From the NCBI GenBank assembly GCA_946478635.1, contig CAMLCX010000040.1, positions 1-17,354 of the forward strand: 17,354 nt of DNA. Reading direction: 5' to 3'. The notes under the pieces are model-generated. The model did no database searches, was not told the DNA's origin, and saw only the letters and a list, made by a program, of their open reading frames with translations. Shown piece by piece: positions 7,502 through 14,030 of the stretch. Every line of letters starts with the position of its first letter. Positions within the stretch are counted from its first letter, which is position 1. Made by a program: the position numbers and the translations under genes. This DNA comes from an uncultured Pseudomonadota bacterium (lineage in GTDB: Bacteria; Desulfobacterota_B; Binatia; UBA9968).

Positions 7502-8449
7502 TTAAAATTTGCCTGCGGCGCCGGCGGCCGCAAAGCGCGGAAACAGCTTGACGGCATTAGACTCCTCGATAGCCGTTCGCGCCAGCGCGTCGAAGCCCGG
7601 ATATTGTTCCCAATGCTCGATTTCTTCGCGTAGTCTCGCGCCATAAACGAACGGCAGATCCGAGCCCCAAAGCACATGAGTCGGATCGGCAAGCTCCTGC
7701 AAGGATCGGAGAGCGAATGGCGATGTGCTGCTGGCGATCTCAAAGTAAAGCGAGCGCAGCGCCGGCATCACCCCGGTGATACCCTTGGCGCCCCGATGCC
7801 CTTCCATCATCGCGATCCTCTGCGCGAGAAACGGCACGGTACCGCCACCGTGCGCGACAATGAGTCGCATATTCGGACAGCGCTTGAGGGTGCCGGAATA
7901 AATCAGATTGACGATCGCCCGGGTGGTGTCGAAGACGTATTCGACGACGAATGGCGGCGCGTGCAATTTCATGTGATCGGGCGCCTCGCAGTGCGTCGGG
8001 TGGATAAACACCGCGGCATTTCGCCGGTTGAGCTCATCGAAAACCGCATCGAAGCGCGGGTCGCCGAGGTAGCAGTCGTTGACGCTCGAAAACAACCCGA
8101 CGCCGTCGAGACGCAAGACATCGAGCGCGTAGGATAGTTCCTCCAGCGCGCCGTCGACATCCGGCAAGGGCAACAGGGCAAAAGCGCCGAAGCGCGCTGG
8201 ATTGTCGCGCAGCCTCTGCGCTTGAAATTCGTTGCACGCCCGGGCCACCGGGCGCAGTCGATGAAGATTCTTCAACAGGACACGCGGCGTGAGCGAGGTA
8301 ATCGCCGCGCGAATCTGCCAGTCGTCCATCGAGCCGAGCTGAGCTTCCACGTCCGGTAGCCTGATCGGCATCGAATCGTCGGCAAACTCCGGCGGCACCA
8401 CGTGGTGGTGCACGTCCATGCGCCAATTGCCGGTTCTAGTTTGACTCAT
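7502..8449 (-). CDS. ACMSD-type amidohydrolase (decarboxylase-like metal enzyme)
   Basis: TIM-barrel amidohydrolase-2 enzyme of the group holding aminocarboxymuconate semialdehyde, 6-methylsalicylate and gamma-resorcylate decarboxylases. With the ATG at 8449 it is 315 aa. A longer frame from 8575 adds 42 residues unlike the family and would overlap the promoter region, so I reject it. D12-V-H14-H15-H16 is the N-terminal HxH metal motif; H150 (VFIHPTH), H200 (IVAHGGGTVPF) and D264 (LWGSDLPF) complete the metal site. The AHGGG and GSDLPF motifs are characteristic of the ACMSD group and differ from the 1058-2227 enzyme, which has DGHxE and AEN. It is the first gene of the minus cluster. No clear Shine-Dalgarno precedes 8449. 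Non-oxidative decarboxylation of an aromatic or ring-cleavage acid is the likely reaction; the substrate is unknown. Confidence 0.87.
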   Translation of the reverse strand: MSQTRTGNWRMDVHHHVVPPEFADDSMPIRLPDVEAQLGSMDDWQIRAAITSLTPRVLLKNLHRLRPVARACNEFQAQRLRDNPARFGAFALLPLPDVDGALEELSYALDVLRLDGVGLFSSVNDCYLGDPRFDAVFDELNRRNAAVFIHPTHCEAPDHMKLHAPPFVVEYVFDTTRAIVNLIYSGTLKRCPNMRLIVAHGGGTVPFLAQRIAMMEGHRGAKGITGVMPALRSLYFEIASSTSPFALRSLQELADPTHVLWGSDLPFVYGARLREEIEHWEQYPGFDALARTAIEESNAVKLFPRFAAAGAAGKF

Positions 8450-8697
8450 TAGTCTTTTCGGATGCCAGGCTGTCGTGAATGCTCGTTCAAGTCTGGGCCT
8501 GGCTTGCGGCCCAAAAGTAATGGACGACGGCACCACTGTCAATATAGTTCCTCGGCTAACGTTCGTTGCGCACAAGCAGAGTTACATATGGACATCGTCC
8601 TCGGGTTGAGGTATTCGGGGCGAGGCGTCGAATGGACCAGCCAACGGTTGCTCACGGCGCGTCGAGCCAGTAAATCTCGGACACAAGGAGCCACACG
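8450..8697. promoter_or_regulatory. Divergent intergenic region between the two gene clusters
   Basis: These 248 bases separate the minus-strand cluster from the plus-strand cluster and should hold promoters for both. A 7-bp inverted repeat, GCCAGGC at 8464-8470 with GCCTGGC at 8497-8503, lies in the presumed leader of the minus cluster. I see no open frame of good quality, and no recognisable operator. Confidence 0.5.
8514..8542 (-). promoter_or_regulatory. Candidate sigma-70 promoter for the minus cluster
   Basis: On the minus strand a consensus -35 TTGACA (8537-8542) is followed after 17 bases by TACTTT (8514-8519), which matches TATAAT at only three positions. Transcription would begin near 8507 and give a leader of about 58 bases before the ATG at 8449. 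The -35 box and spacing are good and the -10 is weak. This is a prediction only. Confidence 0.35.
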
Positions 8698-9705
8698 ATG
8701 ATTGAGTTCTGCATGCGGACGGCGCTGATCGTCATTTTCCTTACGAGTTCCATCGGCCCTGTCAAAGACAGCGCCGCACAATCCTCTACACTCACGGCGT
8801 TCTACACTGCGCCGGTGGTCTCCATGGCGCCCATGTGGATCGCCAAGGAAGCCGGGTTCTTCAAGAAGCAAGGTTTGGATGTAAAGTTGGTGTTCATCGC
8901 CTCGGGTCCGCTGGGGACGACGTCGATCCTGTCGGGCGATGTCGATGTCGGTGTGATCGGCGGTTTTGCCCCGATCCGGGCCATCGCCGGAGGCGCTAAG
9001 AATCTAGTCATGATCGGACAGACCAAAAACCGCATGACCGGCGCGATCGTCGGAAAAAAAGAAATTGCCGCCGTCCAGGATCTCAAAGGCAAGCGACTGG
9101 GCATCGATCGTGTTGGCTCCAATCCCGACATGTTCACTCAAGCGGCGCTTAGCCGTTTCCAGATCGATCCATTGAAAGATTTACAATATGTTCAGCTCGG
9201 AAGTATCGGCAATGGAATCCCTGCTCTCAAGGCGGGAACCATCGATGCGCTCACCACCAGCGCGCCGCACGATCTGTTTGCCCAGCGCTTGGGCTTCAAA
9301 GTAATCCTCGACATCACCGCGATGAAGATTCCCTTCGCCTCGACGGTTCTTCTGTCAGCACGCAACACGGTGGAGCGCAAACATGCGGACCTCTCCAAGT
9401 TCATGCGCGCGTACGCCGAAGCGATGCATTATTTTCTGACCAACGCGGAGGGGACCAATCAAATCGTCGCCAAATACACCAAGGTCGAAGACCGTGAAGT
9501 AAACGCCTATGCCATCGACTCGGAGTCCAAAGCGGTAGAACGCACGCTGCAAGTCGATCCCAAAGGCATCGAGCTCATCCTTGCGCTCATCGCCAAGTCC
9601 GTGCCCCAGGCGGCATCGGCCAAGGCCGAAGATTTCTACGACCCGCGTTTTGCCGGCGAATTGAGAGACAGCGGTTTTCTTAAAAAGTTGTGGGCCGAGA
9701 AGTAG
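8698..9705 (+). CDS. ABC transporter substrate-binding protein, NMT1/SsuA-like (tandem copy 1)
   Basis: Periplasmic binding protein, complete at 335 aa, first gene of the plus-strand half. AAGGAG lies seven bases before the ATG at 8698. Residues 1-28 form a Sec signal peptide (MRTALIVIFLTSSIG, cleavage near DSAAQ). The mature protein begins LTAFYTAPVVSMAPMWIAKE, followed by AGFFKKQGLDVKLVFIASGP, and carries the DLKGKRLGIDRVGSNPD segment, all typical of NMT1-like proteins. It ends DFYDPRFAGELRDSGFLKKL. Aligned by hand with the next gene it has the same length, needs no gap, and is about 77% identical over the mature part; the signal peptides are unrelated in sequence. That points to an older tandem duplication with both copies kept under selection. 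No permease or ATPase follows. Ligand unknown. Confidence 0.9.
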   Translation: MIEFCMRTALIVIFLTSSIGPVKDSAAQSSTLTAFYTAPVVSMAPMWIAKEAGFFKKQGLDVKLVFIASGPLGTTSILSGDVDVGVIGGFAPIRAIAGGAKNLVMIGQTKNRMTGAIVGKKEIAAVQDLKGKRLGIDRVGSNPDMFTQAALSRFQIDPLKDLQYVQLGSIGNGIPALKAGTIDALTTSAPHDLFAQRLGFKVILDITAMKIPFASTVLLSARNTVERKHADLSKFMRAYAEAMHYFLTNAEGTNQIVAKYTKVEDREVNAYAIDSESKAVERTLQVDPKGIELILALIAKSVPQAASAKAEDFYDPRFAGELRDSGFLKKLWAEK

Positions 9706-9715
9706 TAAATCGCTT

Positions 9716-9863
9716 GTTCAAGGTTCAACGTTCAAAGTTCAAGGTTAGGGATTGAGCTACTGCGGTTCAAGATCCGACTCTGCACATTGAACCTTGAACT
9801 TTGAACCAACGGTTGCCGAACGAACGATTTGAACGGCTTGAACAGTTTGAACGGTTGGAACTC
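9716..9863. repeat. GTTCAA/TTGAAC intergenic repeat with 17-bp inverted arms and a 9-base direct array
   Basis: GTTCAAAGTTCAAGGTT at 9730-9746 is the exact reverse complement of 9790-9806, with a 43-base loop. The left arm belongs to a longer run of GTTCAA-type units beginning at 9716. Just downstream, 9828-9863 is a direct array of four 9-base units: TTTGAACGG, CTTGAACAG, TTTGAACGG, TTGGAACTC. Related DNA follows the second binding protein (11041-11172). It occupies about half of the 280-bp gap between the tandem binding proteins; in the rest (9864-9985) I see only the second gene's ribosome binding site. Confidence 0.85.
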
Positions 9864-9985
9864 TTAATCAGCAGAAGGCGTCTGAGATTGGCTTGGAGCA
9901 TTGGGATGAGACCGTGATGAGAACCAAACGGTACTGGAGATCGGTTGCAATCCCTATGTCCGTAGACAAATGAGGAGGGCGGGCC

Positions 9986-10993
9986 ATGACTCATTTGCGA
10001 AGACTCGCTGCAGTCGTCGGCATTCTCATCGGTGGAAACTTCGGCGCATTGACAGAAAGCGGGGCGCAGCCCTCAACGCTCACGGCGTTTTACACCGCGC
10101 CGGTGGCTTCGATGGCGCCGATGTGGATCGCAAAAGAAGCGGGGTTTTTTAAGAAGAACGGGCTTGACGTCAAGTTGGTTTTTATCGCGTCGGGTCCGAT
10201 TGGCACGGCTTCTGTGCTCGGAGGCGAGACCGACGTCGGAATCATCGGCGGATTCGCGCCATTACGGGCGATGGTGGGTGGCGCCAAAGGGTTGGTCATC
10301 ATCGGGCAAAGCAAGAATCACATCACGAGTAAGATCGTCGGCAAGAAAGAAATCGCCAGCGTCGAACAGCTCAAAGGGAAGCGGCTGGGCATTGACCGGA
10401 TTGGTTCGAATCCGGATATGTTTGCTCAAGCAGCGCTTTCCCGATTTCAGATCGATACATTTAAAGATCTGCAATATGTTCAGCTGGGCGATACCGGAAA
10501 GGCAATCGCAGCTCTCAAGGCAGGGGCCATTGACGCCGCTATCGCCGGAGCGCCCCATGACCTATTCGCCCAGAGGATGGGGTTCAGGGAGATTATCGAT
10601 ATTGCAGCCATGAAGATCCCGTTTGCGGTCACCGTCCTCATTTCCGCCCGCGAAACCGTTGCGCGCAAGCCGGCGGAACTGGCGAAGTTCACTCGAGCGT
10701 ATGCAGAAGCGATACACTATTTCTTGACCAATCCGGAAGGGACCGCCCAGGTCGTCGCCAAATACACCAAAGTTGTCGACCGGGAGGTGGTCGCCTATTC
10801 GATCGACTCGGAGGCGAAGGCCATGCAAAAAACTCTTCAGGTGGACCCGAAGGGAGTCGAACTGATTCTCGGGTTCATCGGCAAGACCGTGCCGCAAGCC
10901 GCTTCAGCGAAGCCGGAGGAGTTCTACGATCCGCGGTTCACCAATGATCTGAGAGACAGCGGCTTTCTCAAAAAGTTGTGGGGCGAGAAATGA
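9986..10993 (+). CDS. ABC transporter substrate-binding protein, NMT1/SsuA-like (tandem copy 2)
   Basis: Paralogue of the preceding gene, also 335 aa. GAGGAGG precedes the ATG at 9986 by about seven bases. The signal peptide (residues 1-28, MTHLRRLAAVVGILIGG, cleavage near ESGAQ) differs from copy 1. The mature part begins LTAFYTAPVASMAPMWIAKE, followed by AGFFKKNG, and aligns with copy 1 without gaps. About 71 of 306 positions differ by hand count, many conservatively. Less conserved patches include 'NRMTGA' against 'HITSK' and 'SIGNGIP' against 'DTGKAIA'. These may touch the ligand and suggest related but distinct specificities. It ends EFYDPRFTNDLRDSGFLKKL, the local tail motif. It is followed after 191 bp of repeat-rich DNA by the thiamine-diphosphate enzyme. 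No transporter membrane genes are linked. Confidence 0.9.
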   Translation: MTHLRRLAAVVGILIGGNFGALTESGAQPSTLTAFYTAPVASMAPMWIAKEAGFFKKNGLDVKLVFIASGPIGTASVLGGETDVGIIGGFAPLRAMVGGAKGLVIIGQSKNHITSKIVGKKEIASVEQLKGKRLGIDRIGSNPDMFAQAALSRFQIDTFKDLQYVQLGDTGKAIAALKAGAIDAAIAGAPHDLFAQRMGFREIIDIAAMKIPFAVTVLISARETVARKPAELAKFTRAYAEAIHYFLTNPEGTAQVVAKYTKVVDREVVAYSIDSEAKAMQKTLQVDPKGVELILGFIGKTVPQAASAKPEEFYDPRFTNDLRDSGFLKKLWGEK

Positions 10994-11040
10994 TAATTAC
11001 GGTTCAAATATTCACAGTTCCCACCACTCAAGCTCGGAAT

Positions 11041-11172
11041 TTGAACGGCGCCGAAGGCGCCACGTTGAACTTTGAACCTTGAACGATCCCCTCGTTCATC
11101 CTCCCCCGCAGTCGCGGGGGAGGACAGAGGTGGGGGCTTGAACTTTTGGAACGTTTTGAACGACTTGAACGA
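11041..11172. repeat. TTGAAC repeat region with embedded hairpins, upstream of the ThDP enzyme
   Basis: GTTGAACTTTGAACCTTGAA begins at 11064 and matches the right arm of the 9716-9863 element. A compact palindrome, GGCGCC-GAA-GGCGCC, is at 11047-11061. A 9-base direct array runs from 11137 to 11172 (CTTGAACTT, TTGGAACGT, TTTGAACGA, CTTGAACGA) and ends at the enzyme's Shine-Dalgarno GAGAGGAG (11171-11178). The region fills the 191-bp gap between the second binding protein and the enzyme. Confidence 0.8.
11100..11123. repeat. Perfect 10-bp GC-rich hairpin
   Basis: CCTCCCCCGC (11100-11109), loop AGTC, then GCGGGGGAGG (11114-11123): a perfect 10-bp stem followed by ACAGAGGTGGGGG. No T-run follows on either strand, so it does not read as an intrinsic terminator. 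It looks like a separate dispersed repeat of the CTCCCCCGC type inserted within the TTGAAC repeat. Confidence 0.75.
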
Positions 11173-11184
11173 GAGGAGTTTGAC

Positions 11185-12933
11185 ATGATCGAGACCGAAG
11201 GACTCACAGGCGCCGATACTCTGTTGCGCGTGCTTTCGCACATGGGTGTAGACCGGATTTTTTCTTCGCCCGGCTCCGAGTGGTCGCCGGTCTGGGAAGC
11301 GTTCGCCAAAGCCAAAGCGCAAAGCGAAGGGGTGCCGCTCTACATCAGCTCGCGTCACGAGGAAATCGCCGTCGGCATGGCGAGCGGCTACGCCAAATCC
11401 ACGGGAAAACTTCCGGCGGTCATGATCCATACCACCGTCGGCGCGCTCCACGCCACCATGGCGCTGCGCGGCGCGCTGCATGAGCAGGTTCCCATGGTCG
11501 TGTTTACCGGCGAGTCGTTGGGATTCGGCGAGGAGCCGGGACCCGATGTCGGCGCCCAATGGCTCGGCGCTCTCGCCGATATCGGCGGGCCGGCGCGACT
11601 GGTCGACCGGTGCGTCAAGTGGAGCTACGGCGTCAATGCAAAATCGCTTTTGCCGTCGACGATCCAGCGCGCCTGCCAATTGGCGATGGGCACGCCGAAG
11701 GGTCCAGTCTTCGTGTCGCTGCCGATGGAATATCTGTTCGACAAAATGACCAAGAATGCCGCGGCGGAAAATGTGCCGATTCCCGGCCCCGTGGCCGACC
11801 CTGCCGCCGTCGAAGAATTGGCTGCGCTCCTTGCCTGCGCAAAAAATCCGCTCATCATCACCGAAGAAGCCGGGCGTGATCCCGGCGTCGTCGAAAAGCT
11901 CGTGGAGCTCGCCGAACTCCTGGGCGCGGGAGTGGTCGAGAGCCGCGCATCGAGTTACGTCAACTTCCCGCGCACCCATCCGCTCCATGCGGGCTTCGAG
12001 CCGCAAGAGTTTTTGCAGGAAGCCGACGCCATTCTTCTCCTCGGTGTCATTACGCCCTGGCACCCGGCGTCGAAGAAGCTCAACTCAGAAACTAAAGTTG
12101 CGGTTTTATCAAATAACCCGCTGCGCTCGGAGCTGCCCTACTGGGGCTATCAGGTCAATCAGATCCTCACCGGCGAAATCGAAAGCTCGCTCAAGCATTT
12201 GCTCGAAGCCGTCAAAAAACGCGTCTCCAAAGGCAATAACGATGGATTGCAGCGCGCGGCAACCTGGCGCGGCCGTCACCAGGCGCGCCGGGCGAGTTGG
12301 CAGGAAGAAGCGCTTCGCCGCAAAGATCAAAAGCCTATCGACACGCGCTGGGTCACTCATGAACTGGCGCAAGTCATTCCAGCCGACGCCATCGTGGTCG
12401 AAGAAACCATCACGCACCGCCTTTCGATCCATCGCTATCTCGACATGCTCAAACCGGGCACGTTCTTCGCTGGTTGTATCGGCGGTCTTGGCACCGGCAC
12501 CGGAACGGCGCTCGGCGTCAAAGCGGCAAATCCCAAACCGCCTGTTCTGTGTCTGATCGGCGACGGCGCGTTCAATTACGATCCCGCCCTCGCCGCCTTC
12601 GGCGTGTGCCAGGAGCACAATCTGCCGATCCTGATCGTGCTCTTCAACAACTACGGCTACCACTCGCAAAAATCCGGCGTGCCGCGCTATTTTCCCGAAG
12701 GATTTGCTGTGAAGAATCAGGACTTCATCGGCATCTCGATCAATCCGAGCCCCGACTACGCCATGGTCGCCCGCGCCTTTGACGGCTATGGCGAAAAAGT
12801 TGAAGAGCCCGGCGAGGTCCGCGCCGCCCTCCAGCGCGGCCTCAAAGCCGTCGCCGGCGGCCAATTCGCGCTGATCGATATTCGGCTGGCGAAAGCGGCG
12901 GAAACGAACGAGAGACCGGATCGAGCGAACTGA
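11185..12933 (+). CDS. Thiamine diphosphate-dependent enzyme, acetolactate synthase/benzoylformate decarboxylase family
   Basis: Three-domain ThDP enzyme of the acetolactate synthase, benzoylformate decarboxylase and oxalyl-CoA decarboxylase superfamily; such enzymes decarboxylate or ligate 2-oxo acids. With the ATG at 11185 it is 582 aa, the usual family length. GAGAGGAG six bases upstream decides this start; a TTG at 11146 would only add codons from the 9-base repeat. E59, in SSRHEEIAVGMASGYAKSTG, is the expected catalytic Glu that activates the cofactor. G459-D460-G461, then 26 residues, then N488-N489 form the Mg-ThDP motif. The N-terminal domain (GSEWSPVWEAF, TTVGALHATMALRGA) is not that of standard IlvB, so I give no gene symbol. 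It lies downstream of the tandem binding proteins in the same direction. A 52-codon copy of its C-terminus sits at 13657-13821. Confidence 0.87.
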   Translation: MIETEGLTGADTLLRVLSHMGVDRIFSSPGSEWSPVWEAFAKAKAQSEGVPLYISSRHEEIAVGMASGYAKSTGKLPAVMIHTTVGALHATMALRGALHEQVPMVVFTGESLGFGEEPGPDVGAQWLGALADIGGPARLVDRCVKWSYGVNAKSLLPSTIQRACQLAMGTPKGPVFVSLPMEYLFDKMTKNAAAENVPIPGPVADPAAVEELAALLACAKNPLIITEEAGRDPGVVEKLVELAELLGAGVVESRASSYVNFPRTHPLHAGFEPQEFLQEADAILLLGVITPWHPASKKLNSETKVAVLSNNPLRSELPYWGYQVNQILTGEIESSLKHLLEAVKKRVSKGNNDGLQRAATWRGRHQARRASWQEEALRRKDQKPIDTRWVTHELAQVIPADAIVVEETITHRLSIHRYLDMLKPGTFFAGCIGGLGTGTGTALGVKAANPKPPVLCLIGDGAFNYDPALAAFGVCQEHNLPILIVLFNNYGYHSQKSGVPRYFPEGFAVKNQDFIGISINPSPDYAMVARAFDGYGEKVEEPGEVRAALQRGLKAVAGGQFALIDIRLAKAAETNERPDRAN

Positions 12934-13027
12934 ATGGAGCGCGAGCGTTTTAACTCATAGCCTACGGCTTAGCCGCGTCTTTTCGACAAGCTTTCAAAAG
13001 AACACGGATGCAAGGTAGAATAAGGCA

Positions 13028-13279
13028 GTGGTTAAATGGGCCGGATTTGCACCCTCAGATTTTGAATATGATTTCGAGAATGACAAACTTGCGGCGCATC
13101 GAGTCACGTTCGAAGAGGCTGTCGAATGTTTCTTTTCCGATTTCCAAGTTCGAAGAAACAAGAAATATAGGGATCGCTACCAACTCATCGGCGAGAGTGT
13201 AGGCGGACGCAAGCTCAAGATTATCTTTCAACTCAAGTCCAATAATGTCGTCCGAATAATCACGGGATGGTCGTTATGA
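13028..13279 (+). CDS. BrnT-like toxin of a type II toxin-antitoxin module
   Basis: Small basic protein (83 aa) resembling BrnT ribonuclease toxins, which cut mRNA. The block DFEYDFENDKLAAHRVTFEE, followed by AVECFF, corresponds to the BrnT pattern FEWD..KA..N...H.VSFEEA..VF. DRYQLIGESVGGRKLKIIF and VVRIITGW correspond to the RY.LIG...GR.L.V.....RIIS strands. The start is GTG at 13028 with AAGG close upstream (13023-13026), so initiation may be weak. Its stop overlaps the next gene in an ATGA, the classic coupling of toxin-antitoxin pairs. The DNA here is visibly richer in A and T than the flanking enzyme genes, consistent with recent arrival. The match is by pattern only. Confidence 0.68.
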   Translation: MVKWAGFAPSDFEYDFENDKLAAHRVTFEEAVECFFSDFQVRRNKKYRDRYQLIGESVGGRKLKIIFQLKSNNVVRIITGWSL

Positions 13280-13572
13280 ACCCAAAGAAATCCAAGAGAC
13301 ATCGAATCTCCGAAGGAGAGATCGATAAAATCGTAGAATCCCAAGCAGAGGAAGATTCAGCTTGGGAAAGACCGATTAAAGTTCGCAAAGCAAAATTAGC
13401 CGCTTTGTCTTTGCCAGCCGAGTTAGCTGCTCGCGCTTCGTTCTTAGCGAGGTTGCACAGAGAAAAAAATGTTGAGGAATGGTTGTCGCGAATAATTAAA
13501 GAGCGCGTGGAACTGGAAGAGGTCGCTTTCAGCGAAGCCAAGCGTGCAATGTCGGGCAGAAACGGCGCGTGA
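13276..13572 (+). CDS. CopG-like antitoxin partnered with the BrnT-like toxin
   Basis: 98-aa protein in the antitoxin position, starting at an ATG that overlaps the toxin stop (ATGA at 13276-13279). An ATG at 13267 in the same frame is possible and would add three residues. A charged N-terminal half contains AWERPIKVRKAKLAALSLPA. The C-terminal helical part ELAARASFLARLHREKNVEE, followed by WLSRIIKERVELEE, resembles CopG/ribbon-helix-helix antitoxins, which bind operator DNA through a strand such as LAALSLPAEL and repress their own operon. It lacks the usual BrnA layout, so the pairing is not the textbook BrnT-BrnA one. Toxin-first order and overlap match brnTA operons. The function is inferred from position and composition. 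Confidence 0.62.
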   Translation: MNPKKSKRHRISEGEIDKIVESQAEEDSAWERPIKVRKAKLAALSLPAELAARASFLARLHREKNVEEWLSRIIKERVELEEVAFSEAKRAMSGRNGA

Positions 13573-13656
13573 CAAAGAGTCGTGACTGAAGCGGCGCGAG
13601 ATCAGGCGGCGACAGATCGACTTCGAAGCGCTCAACCAAGATTGGAAGTACTAATC

Positions 13657-13821
13657 GCAGGCGCCTTCGACGCCTACGGTGAAAAAGTCGAAGAGCCCGG
13701 CGAAGTCCGCGCTGCACTCCAGCGCGGCCTCAAAGCCGTCGCCGGCGGGCAGATGGCGCTGATCGACATTCGTTTGGCAAAAGCAGCGGAGACGAACGAA
13801 CGGCCGGATCGGGCGAATTAA
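13657..13821 (+). pseudogene. 3' fragment of a second ThDP-enzyme gene
   Basis: This segment encodes a near copy of the last 52 residues of the 11185-12933 enzyme (YGEKVEEPGEVRAALQRGLK to the end, NERPDRAN). Of 52 codons about 21 differ and only two change the residue (Gly to Ala, Phe to Met); the stop is TAA instead of TGA. Similarity ends abruptly on both sides. The frame continues upstream to a GTG at 13582, giving a possible 79-aa fusion protein with 25 unrelated residues, but nothing shows that it is made. The pattern of silent changes suggests a remnant of a formerly intact, functional homologue and not a fresh duplication. Confidence 0.8.
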
Positions 13822-14030
13822 ATCTAAATGTGCAGGGCGGCTACCAATCGCCTCCGGGTTGACCACATTGATAGAGTTACCGCCCGCGTCGACAAGAATC
13901 TGATCGACTACGAGGCCGTAGTAAAGCGCATAGTTCCTTTTCGACGTAGCCTAGGTGAGGGGGGTGGCGATCACCGTTGAATGCAACCGCTCTAGACACT
14001 GGGGTCAAGTGAAATAAGGAGGAAGGCGAA
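13822..14030. other. Intergenic gap before the tripartite transporter
   Basis: This 209-bp gap holds a 50-codon frame at 13828-13980 (ATG to TGA) with no recognisable homology or ribosome binding site, so I do not call it a gene. The only clear signal is the strong AAGGAGG Shine-Dalgarno at its right end for the gene at 14031. A promoter for the transporter is expected here, but no convincing -35/-10 pair is visible. Confidence 0.45.

Noticed and set aside
8450..8575. N-terminal extension of the ACMSD-type amidohydrolase to 8575
   Set aside because: The added residues are unlike the family and would overlap the candidate -35/-10 boxes; the barrel motif begins only at MDVHHH.
9828..9863. Possible CRISPR-like or short tandem array
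   Set aside because: The units are 9 bases, directly adjacent and without spacers, so this is a simple tandem repeat.
11100..11130. Intrinsic terminator after the second tandem binding protein
   Set aside because: The stem is excellent but no run of T follows on either strand; a repeat hairpin explains it better.
10924..12063. 379-codon open frame on the minus strand opposite the ThDP enzyme and repeats
   Set aside because: It covers the clear enzyme on the other strand, runs through intergenic repeats, and its product resembles nothing; GC-rich codon bias readily makes such antisense frames.
12109..12864. 251-codon minus-strand frame opposite the ThDP enzyme
   Set aside because: It is antisense to the conserved ThDP-binding domain and has no recognisable motif.
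13828..13980. 50-codon frame between the ThDP fragment and tctC
   Set aside because: No ribosome binding site, no recognisable sequence, and its length is expected by chance.
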